From a virus, in the IMG/VR virus record IMGVR_UViG_3300037071_002895, positions 1-26,097 of that record: 26,097 nt of DNA; one strand, 5' to 3'. Shown here piece by piece: positions 1-8,652 of the stretch (positions are counted from its first letter, which is position 1; every line of letters starts with the position of its first letter). The translations under genes and the position numbers were made by a program. The notes beneath the pieces are model-generated. The model did not search any database. It was not told the origin of the DNA and was given only the letters and a program-made list of their open reading frames with translations.

Positions 1-1
1 T

Positions 2-82
2 CCGGCATTATATGAAGATCAAATACTAGGTGATGACAACTATGATGTACGCGGACGACCAGAGCGAGATAACCAAGAATGA
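2..82 (+). CDS. C-terminal end of an upstream protein, possibly terminase large subunit (partial)
   Basis: An open frame enters from the left edge and stops at TGA 80-82. It gives 26 residues ending in an acidic and polar tail (LYEDQILGDDNYDVRGR, then PERDNQE). It overlaps the portal start by about 40 nt. In P22-like and T7-like phages the gene before the portal is usually the large terminase, so that is the guess, but nothing diagnostic lies inside the window. A competing frame ends at TAG 27-29 after HYMKIKY, and either could be the true end of the upstream gene. Confidence 0.45.
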   Translation, partial: PALYEDQILGDDNYDVRGRPERDNQE

Positions 83-2231
83 TGAGATTAAGAAGCTAGA
101 TGATCTTTACCGTAAGGGTAAAGACGCGGATAAGCGTGAATTTTCGCTTATGCGCAGCTCACTCCTGCTGATTGGCGGAGAGCATTATAATAAGTCTGGG
201 GCATCTCGTTTATGGGATCGCATTCGCACCACCCAGCAGTTCTCGCAAGAAACGCGCCTTCGTTTAACGAAGAACCACATTGGGCGCATTGTAAATATAT
301 ATTCAAACCACGTGATTTCGGCAGCCCCAGGGGTGTCGATTGCGCCAAAACACGAGCGGGATATTCGTTCGCGCAAGAGCGCGGAGCTTCATGAGGCGGT
401 GTGGCAAGATGGCAAATATAAGAATGAATTTGATGAGCTGATTGCCGAGCTTGCTGATGACTTCACGGGTATTGGCGAGGTGTGGACTAAGACTTGGTAC
501 GACGATTCGATGGGCAAGATCTTAGGATACGAGCCTAGCCTAGATGAGATGGGCCAGCCTGTTATGGACCCGAGGACGGGTGAGCAGGTACCGGATGAGT
601 CAAAGCCAGTGCGCGAGGGCACGGTTAAGATTGAAGGCCTCTATGGATTTAACGTTATCAGGGACCAAGCGGTTAAGAACGTTAAAAAGAGCCCATGGTA
701 CTGCTTAGAAAAGATGGTCAACACTAAGGAATTGCAGAAGCGGTTCCCGAAGTTTGCCGATAAGATCGCCGACTCTCAGGATGATACGACCGTGGTGTTT
801 GACGCTGCGACGGGTTATCGCGGATCTGAGACTGGCGAGACGCTCTTAAAGGAGTGGTACTTCAAGCCATGCATGGAGTATCCAGAGGGTAAGTTTTACA
901 TTCAGGCTTCAGGCCATGTGATGGATAGTGGTGATCTGCCGGGCGGCATTTTCCCAATCAACTGTGAGCGTTTTGATTCGCTTCAAACGCGTGCCAGAGG
1001 GTTTTCGATCACCGAGCGCCTGCGTCCTTATCAGATTGAGATTAACAGAACCGCATCGGCCATGGCGGAGCATCAGGTCACGCTTGGCGCGGATAAGCTG
1101 ATCCTTCAGAACGGCGCGAAGATGAGTGCAGGGGCTAAGGTTCCGGGTATTCGCGCGGTGCACGTTACGGGTGCTGCGCCTACAATCCTGCCGGGTCGAA
1201 GTGGGTCGCAGTACATGGAGTATATGGTCTCTCAAACTGAAGAGATGTATCGGGTCTCTGAGATTGACGAAGATGATCCGGCGTCCGCGCAGCTTGATCC
1301 GACGACACTGCTCTATAGAGCTGCATCGCAGAAGAAGAAGTTCAAACGTTATATTAAGCGCTTTGAGGGGTTTTTAAAGCGTCAGTGCACCACTTACCTC
1401 AAGATGGCCAAGTTCTATCTTGATGAGAACAGCGTGATCATGGCCATTGGTCAGAATGAGCGCATTAACATCTCAGAGTTTAAGAATGATGATTCAAGTC
1501 TGGTGGACATCAAAGTTGAGGCCCAGGCGGATGATATTGAGACTAAGCTTGGTCGCCAGATCTCCATTAACCACGTGCTCCAATACGTGGGTCCACAGAT
1601 GAATGAAGAGTCTATTGGTAAGCTGATTAAGAATATGCCGTATGCAAACCTTGATGAGTCATTCTCGGATTTCACCCTTGATTATGAGTCAGCAACTAAC
1701 GATCTCTTGATGCTACAACGCGGCGAGATGGCGGGGATGCCGATTGATAACTATGAATACTATGTGAAGAAAGTCAATTCGCGTATGAAGCAGCCGGATT
1801 TTAGGTTCCTTGAGCCTCAGATTCAGGAGTTGTTTGTCGCTTATAAGGATCAGCTCTTGGGGCTTATGAATGAGGCAAAAGAAGCTGAAGTGCGCGCAAC
1901 AAGTGGTTTTATCCCAGATGGCGGCGCACTTGTTCGCGCGGATTATTACATCACCACCACCGGAGCTGAGGGTCAGGCTAAGACTGCTCGTGCGGAGTTT
2001 CCTGCGGCTTCACTTGAGTGGCTGCATCAGAAGCTACTTGATCAGGGCGCGTTTAAGGGCCGAATGAATGATGCTGTTTCCGAGAAAGATATGATTGAAA
2101 TGTATGGCGCTGGGCAAGGGGAATTGCCTGGTGCTCCTACGCAAGGTCAAGCTGAACTACCGATGAGTAGTGAAGATGAGCTTGCGATGATGCTCGAATC
2201 AGTTGGCCCCCAGGGGATGCCCCAGGGCTAA
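42..2231 (+). CDS. Portal protein (P22 gp1-like)
   Basis: The protein has about 729 residues, close to the roughly 725 of the P22 portal. It would form the dodecameric ring at one capsid vertex through which DNA is packaged and ejected. The charged N-terminus, a long mixed alpha/beta body, a central helical stretch near residues 340-440 with many Tyr and Arg, and a Gln/Gly/Pro-rich acidic C-terminal tail fit large podoviral portals. Assignment rests on size, general composition and position before scaffold and capsid genes, not on a short motif. The frame is open from GTG 30, with ATGs at 33, 42 and 45. The start at 42 is chosen because AGGTGA (28-33) sits at a suitable distance. It overlaps the upstream gene's end. 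It is followed by about 70 nt before the scaffold gene. Confidence 0.8.
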   Translation: MMYADDQSEITKNDEIKKLDDLYRKGKDADKREFSLMRSSLLLIGGEHYNKSGASRLWDRIRTTQQFSQETRLRLTKNHIGRIVNIYSNHVISAAPGVSIAPKHERDIRSRKSAELHEAVWQDGKYKNEFDELIAELADDFTGIGEVWTKTWYDDSMGKILGYEPSLDEMGQPVMDPRTGEQVPDESKPVREGTVKIEGLYGFNVIRDQAVKNVKKSPWYCLEKMVNTKELQKRFPKFADKIADSQDDTTVVFDAATGYRGSETGETLLKEWYFKPCMEYPEGKFYIQASGHVMDSGDLPGGIFPINCERFDSLQTRARGFSITERLRPYQIEINRTASAMAEHQVTLGADKLILQNGAKMSAGAKVPGIRAVHVTGAAPTILPGRSGSQYMEYMVSQTEEMYRVSEIDEDDPASAQLDPTTLLYRAASQKKKFKRYIKRFEGFLKRQCTTYLKMAKFYLDENSVIMAIGQNERINISEFKNDDSSLVDIKVEAQADDIETKLGRQISINHVLQYVGPQMNEESIGKLIKNMPYANLDESFSDFTLDYESATNDLLMLQRGEMAGMPIDNYEYYVKKVNSRMKQPDFRFLEPQIQELFVAYKDQLLGLMNEAKEAEVRATSGFIPDGGALVRADYYITTTGAEGQAKTARAEFPAASLEWLHQKLLDQGAFKGRMNDAVSEKDMIEMYGAGQGELPGAPTQGQAELPMSSEDELAMMLESVGPQGMPQG

Positions 2232-2299
2232 TGCCCTAGGCGGTTATACCTTTATCTTGGTGTGAACAAGGGGAATTGTCGCACCCACTAGGAGTTTTC

Positions 2300-3295
2300 A
2301 TGGACGAAATACAACAAGATTTACAACAAGAACAGGTGTCAACTGAGGTGGTGGAAACAGCGCCGGTGGTCGAAGCCGGTGGTGAGGCACTGCCCCCATC
2401 GGGTGAGAGTGCGCCATATACGCCAGATTACGGATATCGTTTTAAGGACGAAAAGCGTGAGATGGATGAGTTCTGGAAGGGGTTTGTTAAAGATCCTGAG
2501 TCAGAAAAAAAGATCCGCGACACCTTGCAGCGTGCCGATGCCGTGGACATGTATAAGTCAAAAGTCACTGAGGTTGCGCAAGAGGTTGAGCATTACAAGG
2601 CTTTGGAACAGCAGTATTCGCCAGTGATTGAGCGGCTTGAAGAGATCAAGGGTATGTATGCTGAGGGCAGGGATCAAGAGGCGCTCCAAGCGCTGGGCTT
2701 TACGCCTGAGCGCGTACTTGAGTCGATGGATGATCAAGCGGTGTATAACGAAGCACGGAGACGTCTTCAGTTCAAAAACTTGCCCGAAGAGCAAAAGCAG
2801 GTGTATCATGAGAAGAAGAAAATCTACGCGGAGAGTGTAGATAAAGACCGTAGGTATCAAGCGGAGCTGCAACAGCGTGAAGCTGGTTACAGTCAGATGT
2901 TTAGCCAGTTGGTGGATCTTACTAAGGCTCAGATGGGTCAAGAGTTCGCAAAGCCAGAGGTTAAAGCACTATCCGATAAGTTTGATGCCGCAAATGGTGA
3001 AGGCGCATTTGCCGAGTATGTCAGAAAACAGGGGGAGATCCTAGTTAATGACACAGGTAAGTACGTAACACCAAGTGAAGTGATGGCGCATGTGACGAAG
3101 ATTTTCGGCGCATTTACGAGTCCTTCAGTCCCCGCAGCGGGCATTGGGAATGCTTCGCAAACCAATACACAAAACATTGTAACTAAAAAAGCGTCCATTC
3201 CATCGGTGAGTTCCACCAGTGGGAGTCCCGCAAAGCAAGGTGTCACCTCACTGGCTGACATCAAGCGTATTCGGGCACAGATGAACGCTGAATAA
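2300..3295 (+). CDS. Scaffold protein
   Basis: A 331-residue acidic, Glu/Gln/Lys-rich protein with little hydrophobic core and long predicted helices or coiled coils (about residues 45-220). It has a low-complexity Ser/Thr/Pro tail before a short basic helical end, LADIKRIRAQMNAE. This is the usual look of internal scaffolding proteins that guide procapsid assembly and bind coat protein through a basic C-terminal helix. Its place between portal and major capsid protein is the classic scaffold slot. A TTG at 2276 would add eight residues, but ATG 2300 is preferred because AGGAG at 2290-2294 lies 5 nt upstream. No protease motif was recognised, so there is no sign of a fused maturation protease. 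Confidence 0.75.
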   Translation: MDEIQQDLQQEQVSTEVVETAPVVEAGGEALPPSGESAPYTPDYGYRFKDEKREMDEFWKGFVKDPESEKKIRDTLQRADAVDMYKSKVTEVAQEVEHYKALEQQYSPVIERLEEIKGMYAEGRDQEALQALGFTPERVLESMDDQAVYNEARRRLQFKNLPEEQKQVYHEKKKIYAESVDKDRRYQAELQQREAGYSQMFSQLVDLTKAQMGQEFAKPEVKALSDKFDAANGEGAFAEYVRKQGEILVNDTGKYVTPSEVMAHVTKIFGAFTSPSVPAAGIGNASQTNTQNIVTKKASIPSVSSTSGSPAKQGVTSLADIKRIRAQMNAE

Positions 3296-3329
3296 CAACT
3301 TAGCATAACTACTGGAGATTATTAAGAAA

Positions 3330-4574
3330 ATGGCTACAACTAGATCCTTCAATGACATGTTGAACGAATATTTGCCCAATAAGCTTTTGAAAGAAGAGCT
3401 TGTTAAACGTAACTGGCTCTTAAAGAACATTGATCGCGATGACAGCTGGAAAGGTGGACAAGTTATTGTTCCCTTCAAAGGCGCACGCGCATCTTCTTTG
3501 TCTTTTGGCGCTTTGACTGACTCTGCTGACGTTGCAGAAGCGGATTTTGTTCGCGGCACGATCAGTGACTACAAAGAACTCTGGGGCACCCTGAAGTTCA
3601 ACCAACGCGACCTTATCGACCATGAAGGAAAAGTTCCAGAGAACACTTTCCTCAAGATCATCGAAGAAGAGCTTCCAGACTTCATGGACCTTATGGACAT
3701 GCACACTTCGATCAACTTACTTACCGGTTCAACTCTTGCAACTGCAACTGCTGACGGTACTGCTGGCGGCCTCTTGGCTGTTGACAAGGTTGACCGTTTC
3801 GAGCTTGGCCAAAAGGTAGTTCTAACTGACAGCGGTACTGCTGCAGCTAGCTACTACGTGATTGCAATTAACTTGAACACTTCTGTTATCACTTTGTCTG
3901 CAACTCGCGGTGGCGCGGCTGCTGACATTAGTGCTTACGCTGTTGCTCAAGGCGCGGTTGTATCGCTTCCGGGCGCAACTGCTAGCTCGTTCACTTCACT
4001 TCGCGGAGCGCTTTTGTCTGCTGCTAACGGTGGTGACGCGACCCTTCACGGCGTTTCGAAACTCTTGTACCCGTACCTTCAGGCGATCAACGTCTCTGGC
4101 GCAACTATCACTGCAACAAACATCCTTGATAAGATCTTTGACGCATTCGTGATTGTTCAAGCTAAAGCCCGTGGCCAAGGTTCGCGTACAGTTCTCATGA
4201 GCTTCAAGCACTGGGGTTCTGTCATGAAGCAAATCGAAGTTCAAAAGGGCGCGTTTAACGTCGTTCCTGGTAAGAACCCTGTAGCTTCTGAGTACGCGTA
4301 CATGGAAACTATGATCGGCACCCCGACTAAAGGGATGTTGAACTTTGTTGCAACTCAAGAGATGCCGGATGATATCATTTTCTTCATCGATCCGAAGTCA
4401 ATGACCTTCCGTTCAAAAGGGTTCTTCCGTAAGCGTCAAGCTCCAGACGGAAAAGTATATTTCGAATCACGCGCGACCACTGGCTACGTTTACCTTGTAG
4501 ACGTGCTCTTGTTCGGTGAACTCGAAGTCACCAAGCCATCTGGCAACGGCGTACTCTACGCAATTAGCTACTAG
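3330..4574 (+). CDS. Major capsid protein
   Basis: A 414-residue protein directly after the scaffold gene and before a strong terminator, the usual arrangement for the most abundant virion protein. The N-terminus (ATTRSFNDMLNEYLPNKLL) and the region GTLKFNQRDLIDHE suggest an HK97-fold coat protein with its N-arm and spine helix, and residues 235-414 would hold the P and A domains. Residues about 150-214 look like an inserted small beta domain (FELGQKVVL then NTSVITLSATRGG), comparable in role to the extra domains found in other coat proteins. Codon choice is more uniform than in neighbours, with many ACT, GGC, CGC and AAC codons, consistent with high expression. GGAG lies about 12 nt before the ATG, a long but usable spacing. 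The family is inferred from context, as no catalytic motif exists. Confidence 0.8.
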   Translation: MATTRSFNDMLNEYLPNKLLKEELVKRNWLLKNIDRDDSWKGGQVIVPFKGARASSLSFGALTDSADVAEADFVRGTISDYKELWGTLKFNQRDLIDHEGKVPENTFLKIIEEELPDFMDLMDMHTSINLLTGSTLATATADGTAGGLLAVDKVDRFELGQKVVLTDSGTAAASYYVIAINLNTSVITLSATRGGAAADISAYAVAQGAVVSLPGATASSFTSLRGALLSAANGGDATLHGVSKLLYPYLQAINVSGATITATNILDKIFDAFVIVQAKARGQGSRTVLMSFKHWGSVMKQIEVQKGAFNVVPGKNPVASEYAYMETMIGTPTKGMLNFVATQEMPDDIIFFIDPKSMTFRSKGFFRKRQAPDGKVYFESRATTGYVYLVDVLLFGELEVTKPSGNGVLYAISY

Positions 4575-4582
4575 TTTAAACT

Positions 4583-4614
4583 GCGGGGGCCTTTAGGGGC
4601 TCCCGCTATCTTTT
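4583..4614 (+). terminator. Rho-independent terminator after capsid gene
   Basis: The arms GCGGGGGCC (4583-4591) and GGCTCCCGC (4598-4606) form a 9-bp stem with one G-U pair and a 6-nt loop, followed by TATCTTTT. It lies 8 nt after the capsid stop codon and just before the ribosome binding site of the next gene (AGGAG, 4615-4619). It probably reduces transcription of downstream genes relative to the capsid gene, or stabilises the capsid mRNA 3' end. Confidence 0.8.
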
Positions 4615-4627
4615 AGGAGATTACAAA

Positions 4628-4954
4628 ATGGCACTACTTACTGAAGCACAGCGCTACGCTCTAAACCGCGTTGCTGGCTGGGCACAAAAAAATGGCCTTG
4701 GTGATGCACTTAATCACCAGGTTTACACTTCAACTGCAGGAGCTGGTGGAGCAGCCACTGAGGCTATGGTTCTTACCGGCCTTGCGGCAACAGATGTTAT
4801 CTTGTCAGTTACTCAAAAAACTAAAGGCGCAAACAACTTGCCACTACTTGGGCACACCACACAGGCCGCGAACGCGCTCACTTGTGTATGGTCAGCAGAC
4901 CCAGGCGCTGGCGCGGTTGTGATTGTTCACGTTTTGAAAGTTCCACTTAGCTAA
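4628..4954 (+). CDS. Small structural protein, possible head decoration protein
   Basis: A 108-residue protein with a helical N-terminus (residues 1-25, LTEAQRYALNRVAGWAQKNG) followed by an Ala/Gly/Thr/Val-rich beta region ending in VVIVHVLKVPLS. I do not recognise a named family. Its place right after the capsid gene and terminator, small size and beta-rich composition fit a capsid decoration or head-surface protein. AGGAG at 4615 provides a good ribosome binding site 8 nt upstream of the ATG. The gap to the next gene is 10 nt, so the two are probably co-expressed. Confidence 0.6.
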   Translation: MALLTEAQRYALNRVAGWAQKNGLGDALNHQVYTSTAGAGGAATEAMVLTGLAATDVILSVTQKTKGANNLPLLGHTTQAANALTCVWSADPGAGAVVIVHVLKVPLS

Positions 4955-4964
4955 GGGGGTCCTC

Positions 4965-5267
4965 ATGTCAGCATCACGTTTAGGCGTAGCCTCTGTGACG
5001 ATTGCAACCACTGCGACACCACTATCTGCGGTGGCGCTTGAGACTCTTTGCGCACGTCTTATCAACACCTCTGGGGTGACGATCTATATTGGCGACGCAT
5101 CTGTATCGACGACGAACTACGCTAAGGCACTACTCACTGCAACTGACTGGGATCTCCCATCACTTGCAAACGCTCGTGTGCTTCAGCTCTGGGACCTGAG
5201 TAAAGTTTATGCCTGCGTAGCAGCATCAACTCAAACTCTTCGCGTCGCTTATAGCGTCGGCATTTAA
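4965..5267 (+). CDS. Small beta-sandwich structural protein
   Basis: A 100-residue protein with alternating Val/Thr/Ala strands. The sequence SGVTIYIGDASVSTTNYA resembles the conserved strand of small phage virion proteins that show a 'vyiG...vt' motif and end in a repeated beta pattern (TLRVAYSVGI). Such proteins are commonly annotated as phage structural or decoration proteins. I give no firm function. AAGGGGGTCC lies just before the ATG, and the gene directly follows the other small head protein. Confidence 0.6.
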   Translation: MSASRLGVASVTIATTATPLSAVALETLCARLINTSGVTIYIGDASVSTTNYAKALLTATDWDLPSLANARVLQLWDLSKVYACVAASTQTLRVAYSVGI

Positions 5268-5304
5268 TTGGTATAAAGTACTTTAGGGAGAGGGGATCAT
5301 AAAA

Positions 5305-5490
5305 ATGGAATTAGTAGATACTAAGTATGTAGACGTGAAGATTGTTGATGGCAAATTGGTGATTGAAGCTCCGTTAAAAGACGTAGCTCTGCAAGTCCTA
5401 AAGCCTATCGCCGAGAAGCTCAAAGTTGCATTGCCTGACATTGGGGACGCGGCTGTTGATTTCATCTTAAAAGAAATCGAAGAACTTTAA
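5305..5490 (+). CDS. Small protein of unknown function
   Basis: A 61-residue protein with an N-terminal beta hairpin (YVDVKIVDGKLVIEAPL) followed by two amphipathic helices and an acidic end. No signal peptide or membrane segment is seen and no family is recognised. The GGGAGAGGGG stretch at 5287-5296 is a strong ribosome binding site. The 37-nt gap before it contains the palindrome AAAGTACTTT (5276-5285). Position between head proteins and a possible lysis pair does not settle its role. Confidence 0.55.
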   Translation: MELVDTKYVDVKIVDGKLVIEAPLKDVALQVLKPIAEKLKVALPDIGDAAVDFILKEIEEL

Positions 5491-5506
5491 TAAGAAGGGC
5501 GGGGGT

Positions 5507-5716
5507 ATGTGGGCTTCGATATTAACAAAGTTGATTCAGGCTCTAATATTCCCGCTTATCGATAAGCTTTGGGATCTTTTTAACGATTATCTTGAGCGGC
5601 AAAAATCCAAAAAAAAAGATGATAAGACTGCCGATGAAGCTCGTGAGAAAATGGAACAAAGTGAAACGGCTGAGGAGATAGATGAAAGCGCTGACGACAC
5701 TCTTTCTGGCGTTTAG
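5507..5716 (+). CDS. Small membrane-associated protein, candidate i-spanin or holin-like
   Basis: A 69-residue protein. Residues 2-26 (WASILTKLIQALIFPLIDKLWDLF) are hydrophobic to amphipathic, followed by a Lys-rich patch (RQKSKKKDDK) and an acidic helical tail. This suggests membrane anchoring with a charged helical domain. The 3' end overlaps the following lipoprotein gene by 35 nt in another frame, as in Rz/Rz1 spanin pairs. It is much shorter than usual inner-membrane spanins and the hydrophobic segment contains Lys and Asp, so the lysis role is only a suggestion. The ribosome binding site is AAGGGCGGGGG just upstream. Confidence 0.5.
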   Translation: MWASILTKLIQALIFPLIDKLWDLFNDYLERQKSKKKDDKTADEAREKMEQSETAEEIDESADDTLSGV

Positions 5717-5978
5717 CCTTTCGGGCTGCGCCACTATCGCAAAGCCAGATGCAAACCTATGTGTCGTAAACGCGCCAGCGCGTCACCTGAAGTGCTACAA
5801 CCTAGCAGCTGATTATAATGATGATGGAAATATAAAAGCCTCCGCGAAAGCTAAGTTCTTTCGCGCTGAGACTGTTGAGGATTTAAATAAAGGTGTTTGG
5901 ATGTCCAACAATGATTGGGCCAAAGTTAAGGGCTGGATACGCGAGCTTCGCAAAGCCTACGAACAGGGGAAAAAATAA
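5682..5978 (+). CDS. Lipoprotein, candidate o-spanin
   Basis: A 98-residue protein starting MKALTTLFLAFSLSGCATIA: a short basic n-region, a hydrophobic core and a lipobox LSGC with Cys16 as the lipidation site. The mature part of about 83 residues is soluble, mixed charged, and ends in a helical Trp/Arg/Lys segment (WIRELRKAYEQGKK). Lipidation directs it to the envelope, most likely the outer membrane of a Gram-negative host. The gene starts inside the previous gene after GAGGAG and is directly followed by the fibre gene. Outer-membrane spanin, superinfection-exclusion lipoprotein or virion-associated lipoprotein are all possible; the overlap favours spanin. Confidence 0.65.
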   Translation: MKALTTLFLAFSLSGCATIAKPDANLCVVNAPARHLKCYNLAADYNDDGNIKASAKAKFFRAETVEDLNKGVWMSNNDWAKVKGWIRELRKAYEQGKK

Positions 5979-8642
5979 ATGGCAAATATTAACGGCGTAA
6001 ACCCACCGGCAATTAACGATGTTGATTACGTTGATAAGATCACAAACTCCTTTAACGCTATCGACGATCATGATCACAGTAGTGGTAAGGGACTTCCGAT
6101 TGCAGCGGGTGGCATTGCCAACAACGCGGTTACTACAGCAACTATTGCGAATGGTGCGGTCACAGCGCCAAAGCTTGCTTCTGACGCTGTAACAACGGCC
6201 AAGATTCTTGATGCAAACGTCACATACGCAAAGCTATCGATTGCAGGGTCCGTTGTTAACGCTGACATCTCAGCCTCAGCGGCGATTGCGTATTCGAAAC
6301 TCAACCTTGTCGGCGCCATTGTTAACGCTGACATCAATGCCAGCGCAGCAATAGCTGTTAGCAAGCTTGCGGCTGTTACCGCAAGTAGAGCTCTTGTGAG
6401 TGATGGATCTGGTTTTATCGCTCCAGCCACGACAACTGCGACAGAGCTTGGATACGTGAATGGCGTCACCTCAGCAATTCAAACACAGATTGACGGCAAA
6501 CAACCCATTGATGCGGATCTCACTGCACTAGCAGCACTTGCCACCTCTGGCCTTGTTGCCCGTACTGGCGCTGGCACTGTAGCAGCTAGGACTATCACTG
6601 GTACCGCAAACCAAGTTTCTATTACAAATGGTGACGGTGTATCTGGAAACCCGACAATCGCAATTACGACTGACCCAATCATCCCCGGCACCGGCTCGGT
6701 AACGATTCCATACGGCACAACCGCCCAACGCTCATCGCCTGCAAACGGCATGATTCGCGGCAACTCTGATTCCAATTCATTTGAAGGTTACATCAACGGC
6801 GCTTGGGGTTCACTTGGTGGCTCATCGTCGGGCGTTAACTACATCACCAATGGAAGCGCTGAGGCCTCAACAACCGGATGGGCAACTTATTTAGATGCAG
6901 CGGCGGCTATTCCCGTCGATGGAACTGGTGGATCGCCAACGGTTACAATCACACGCAACACGACCAACCCACTAAAAGCACCGGCCATGTTTACGCTCAC
7001 CAAGGGCGCGTCCAATTGCCAAGGCCAAGGGGTTAGTTACGATTTCACGATTTCGAACGAAGACAAAGCCCAAGTTTTAACAGTGCAGTCTTCTTATCTT
7101 GGCTCAGCGGCATTTGCCTATAACCAAGCGACTTATGCAAGCCCCTCGGATGTCGCCATTTACTTATACGACGTTACGAATGCGCAAATCATTTACCCGT
7201 CGCAGTCATTTTTAGATGGCTCTGGTAAGGTGATTTCGCAGTTTCAAACTAACTCGAATTCTACTAGCTACCGACTTATTTTCCACATTGCGACAACTAA
7301 CGCGAGCGCTTGGACTTGGGACTTTGATTCTGTTTCGGTTGGGCCCGCAGTAGTTGCGAGCGGAGTACCGGTTAGCGATTGGATTAGCTACACGCCGACA
7401 ATAACAAACGGTGGTACTACTTCGACAAATTCAGGCCGCTACCGAAGGGTTGGCGACTCTATTGAGCTACAAGTCTACACCGTCTACACGGGCGCCGGTG
7501 CCGCTAGTCCAGTCGTGTATTCATTGCCTAGTGGACTTTCTATAGACACGACTAAAATGTCTTCTGTAGTTACCGATGGGGCTACCGTTGGAAACGTAAT
7601 GTGGTTCGACACCGGTACAAACGAAAAGGCTGGTGGTGTTCTTTACCGCTCTACAACTACCGTTTCATTTGCGATTGATTCAAACGGCACCGCCGTTTTA
7701 AACGGTAGCGCCCTTGCCAATGGCGATTGGATACGTTTTACCGCTCTTTTGCCAATTTCTGGTTGGTCTTCTAACGTGGCGGTTTCGAGTGACTACGGAA
7801 ATCGCCTGATTGCTTTCAATGGAACAAACGCAGCGGCGACCACCATTGGAACCGGCGGCTCAGATGTTCCGTTCGTCACTGTCACCGATACTACGGGTTC
7901 TTTTGGTGGAACGTCGTATACATTTCCAGAATCCGGTTTTTACAATGTTAACTATTTGCTCACGTCTAATAGTGTCACACTAACCACCGCTCAAAGATGG
8001 GCGGCGGCTCTATTCCTAAATGGTGCGACTCAAATCTCAACCGTTAGGTCAAACGGCGTAGGCGTGGCATCTCAGTACTCAGCGGCGGGGTCAATCTCAC
8101 GCTGGTTCAATGCGGGCGACACAATCAAAGTTGTTGGTTATAGCTCAGTTTCGGTTGGGCTAGACCCCTTCGCTAACGAAAACTATTTAACCATCAACAA
8201 AGTACAAACTCCGCAAACCCTTGCGGGCGGTCAGGTGGTTGCGTTTCGGGGTCAAAATAGCGCTGGCACTTCACTAACAACAAGCACCACGTCGGTTCCA
8301 CTTACCACGGTTTTTGATACCCATGGCGCTTATAATGGTTCGACAACTTGGACTTGCCCGGAGCCTGGGTTTTACCAACTTCAAGGTCAACTTATAACCC
8401 AAGCTGCTTCCGTAGCGGCAGGCGTTTACATGCGCCTTCTCATAAATGTTAACGGCACGGCGGTTGTTCAAGTTAGGCAATACGGCACGGCGGCAAGTGA
8501 CTTGCTTGTGGTGAATGGCGGCACGCTTGTTAAACTCGTGGCGGGCGATGCGATTACATTCCAGGGCGGTCCTGAGACTGGCACCTTGTCGCTAGACACA
8601 ACGGCTACGAACAACTTTTTAACTATTGCGAAAGTCAATTAG
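5979..8642 (+). CDS. Tail fibre / receptor-binding protein with tandem C1q-like domains
   Basis: An 887-residue Thr/Ser/Ala/Gly/Asn-rich protein. Residues 1-40 form a likely virion-anchoring start. Residues about 45-135 hold short repeats of the type GAVTxxKLAxxAVTTAKI, and about 165-245 a shaft of the common phage-fibre type (DLTALAALATSGLVARTGAG, then NGDGVSGNPTI). Residues about 285-455 resemble a beta-sandwich, possibly a carbohydrate-binding module, followed by a WISYTPTITNGG segment often seen in fibres. Two C-terminal repeats, about 607-745 and 750-887, share the pattern AFxGxN...FPExGFYxVxxxL...LxxGDxIxxxG...NFLTIxKV, which fits the trimeric C1q/TNF-like jelly roll. The start codon directly abuts the previous stop. 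Role: host surface recognition. Confidence 0.8.
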   Translation: MANINGVNPPAINDVDYVDKITNSFNAIDDHDHSSGKGLPIAAGGIANNAVTTATIANGAVTAPKLASDAVTTAKILDANVTYAKLSIAGSVVNADISASAAIAYSKLNLVGAIVNADINASAAIAVSKLAAVTASRALVSDGSGFIAPATTTATELGYVNGVTSAIQTQIDGKQPIDADLTALAALATSGLVARTGAGTVAARTITGTANQVSITNGDGVSGNPTIAITTDPIIPGTGSVTIPYGTTAQRSSPANGMIRGNSDSNSFEGYINGAWGSLGGSSSGVNYITNGSAEASTTGWATYLDAAAAIPVDGTGGSPTVTITRNTTNPLKAPAMFTLTKGASNCQGQGVSYDFTISNEDKAQVLTVQSSYLGSAAFAYNQATYASPSDVAIYLYDVTNAQIIYPSQSFLDGSGKVISQFQTNSNSTSYRLIFHIATTNASAWTWDFDSVSVGPAVVASGVPVSDWISYTPTITNGGTTSTNSGRYRRVGDSIELQVYTVYTGAGAASPVVYSLPSGLSIDTTKMSSVVTDGATVGNVMWFDTGTNEKAGGVLYRSTTTVSFAIDSNGTAVLNGSALANGDWIRFTALLPISGWSSNVAVSSDYGNRLIAFNGTNAAATTIGTGGSDVPFVTVTDTTGSFGGTSYTFPESGFYNVNYLLTSNSVTLTTAQRWAAALFLNGATQISTVRSNGVGVASQYSAAGSISRWFNAGDTIKVVGYSSVSVGLDPFANENYLTINKVQTPQTLAGGQVVAFRGQNSAGTSLTTSTTSVPLTTVFDTHGAYNGSTTWTCPEPGFYQLQGQLITQAASVAAGVYMRLLINVNGTAVVQVRQYGTAASDLLVVNGGTLVKLVAGDAITFQGGPETGTLSLDTTATNNFLTIAKVN

Positions 8643-8652
8643 AGGGAATGAG

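Noticed and set aside
909-1235. Antisense open frame within the portal gene
   Set aside because: No ribosome site, no recognisable protein features, and it is fully covered by a well-supported gene. Many similar shadow frames elsewhere were left out for the same reason.
2276-2299. TTG start eight codons upstream of the scaffold ATG
   Set aside because: An AGGAG site 5 nt before ATG 2300 fits far better. The extra residues look like read-through of the ribosome site.
5249-5277. Possible promoter TATAAA at 5272-5277 before the 61-residue gene
   Set aside because: The hexamer at the right distance upstream (TTATAG) does not resemble a -35, and the gene lies inside a co-transcribed cluster.
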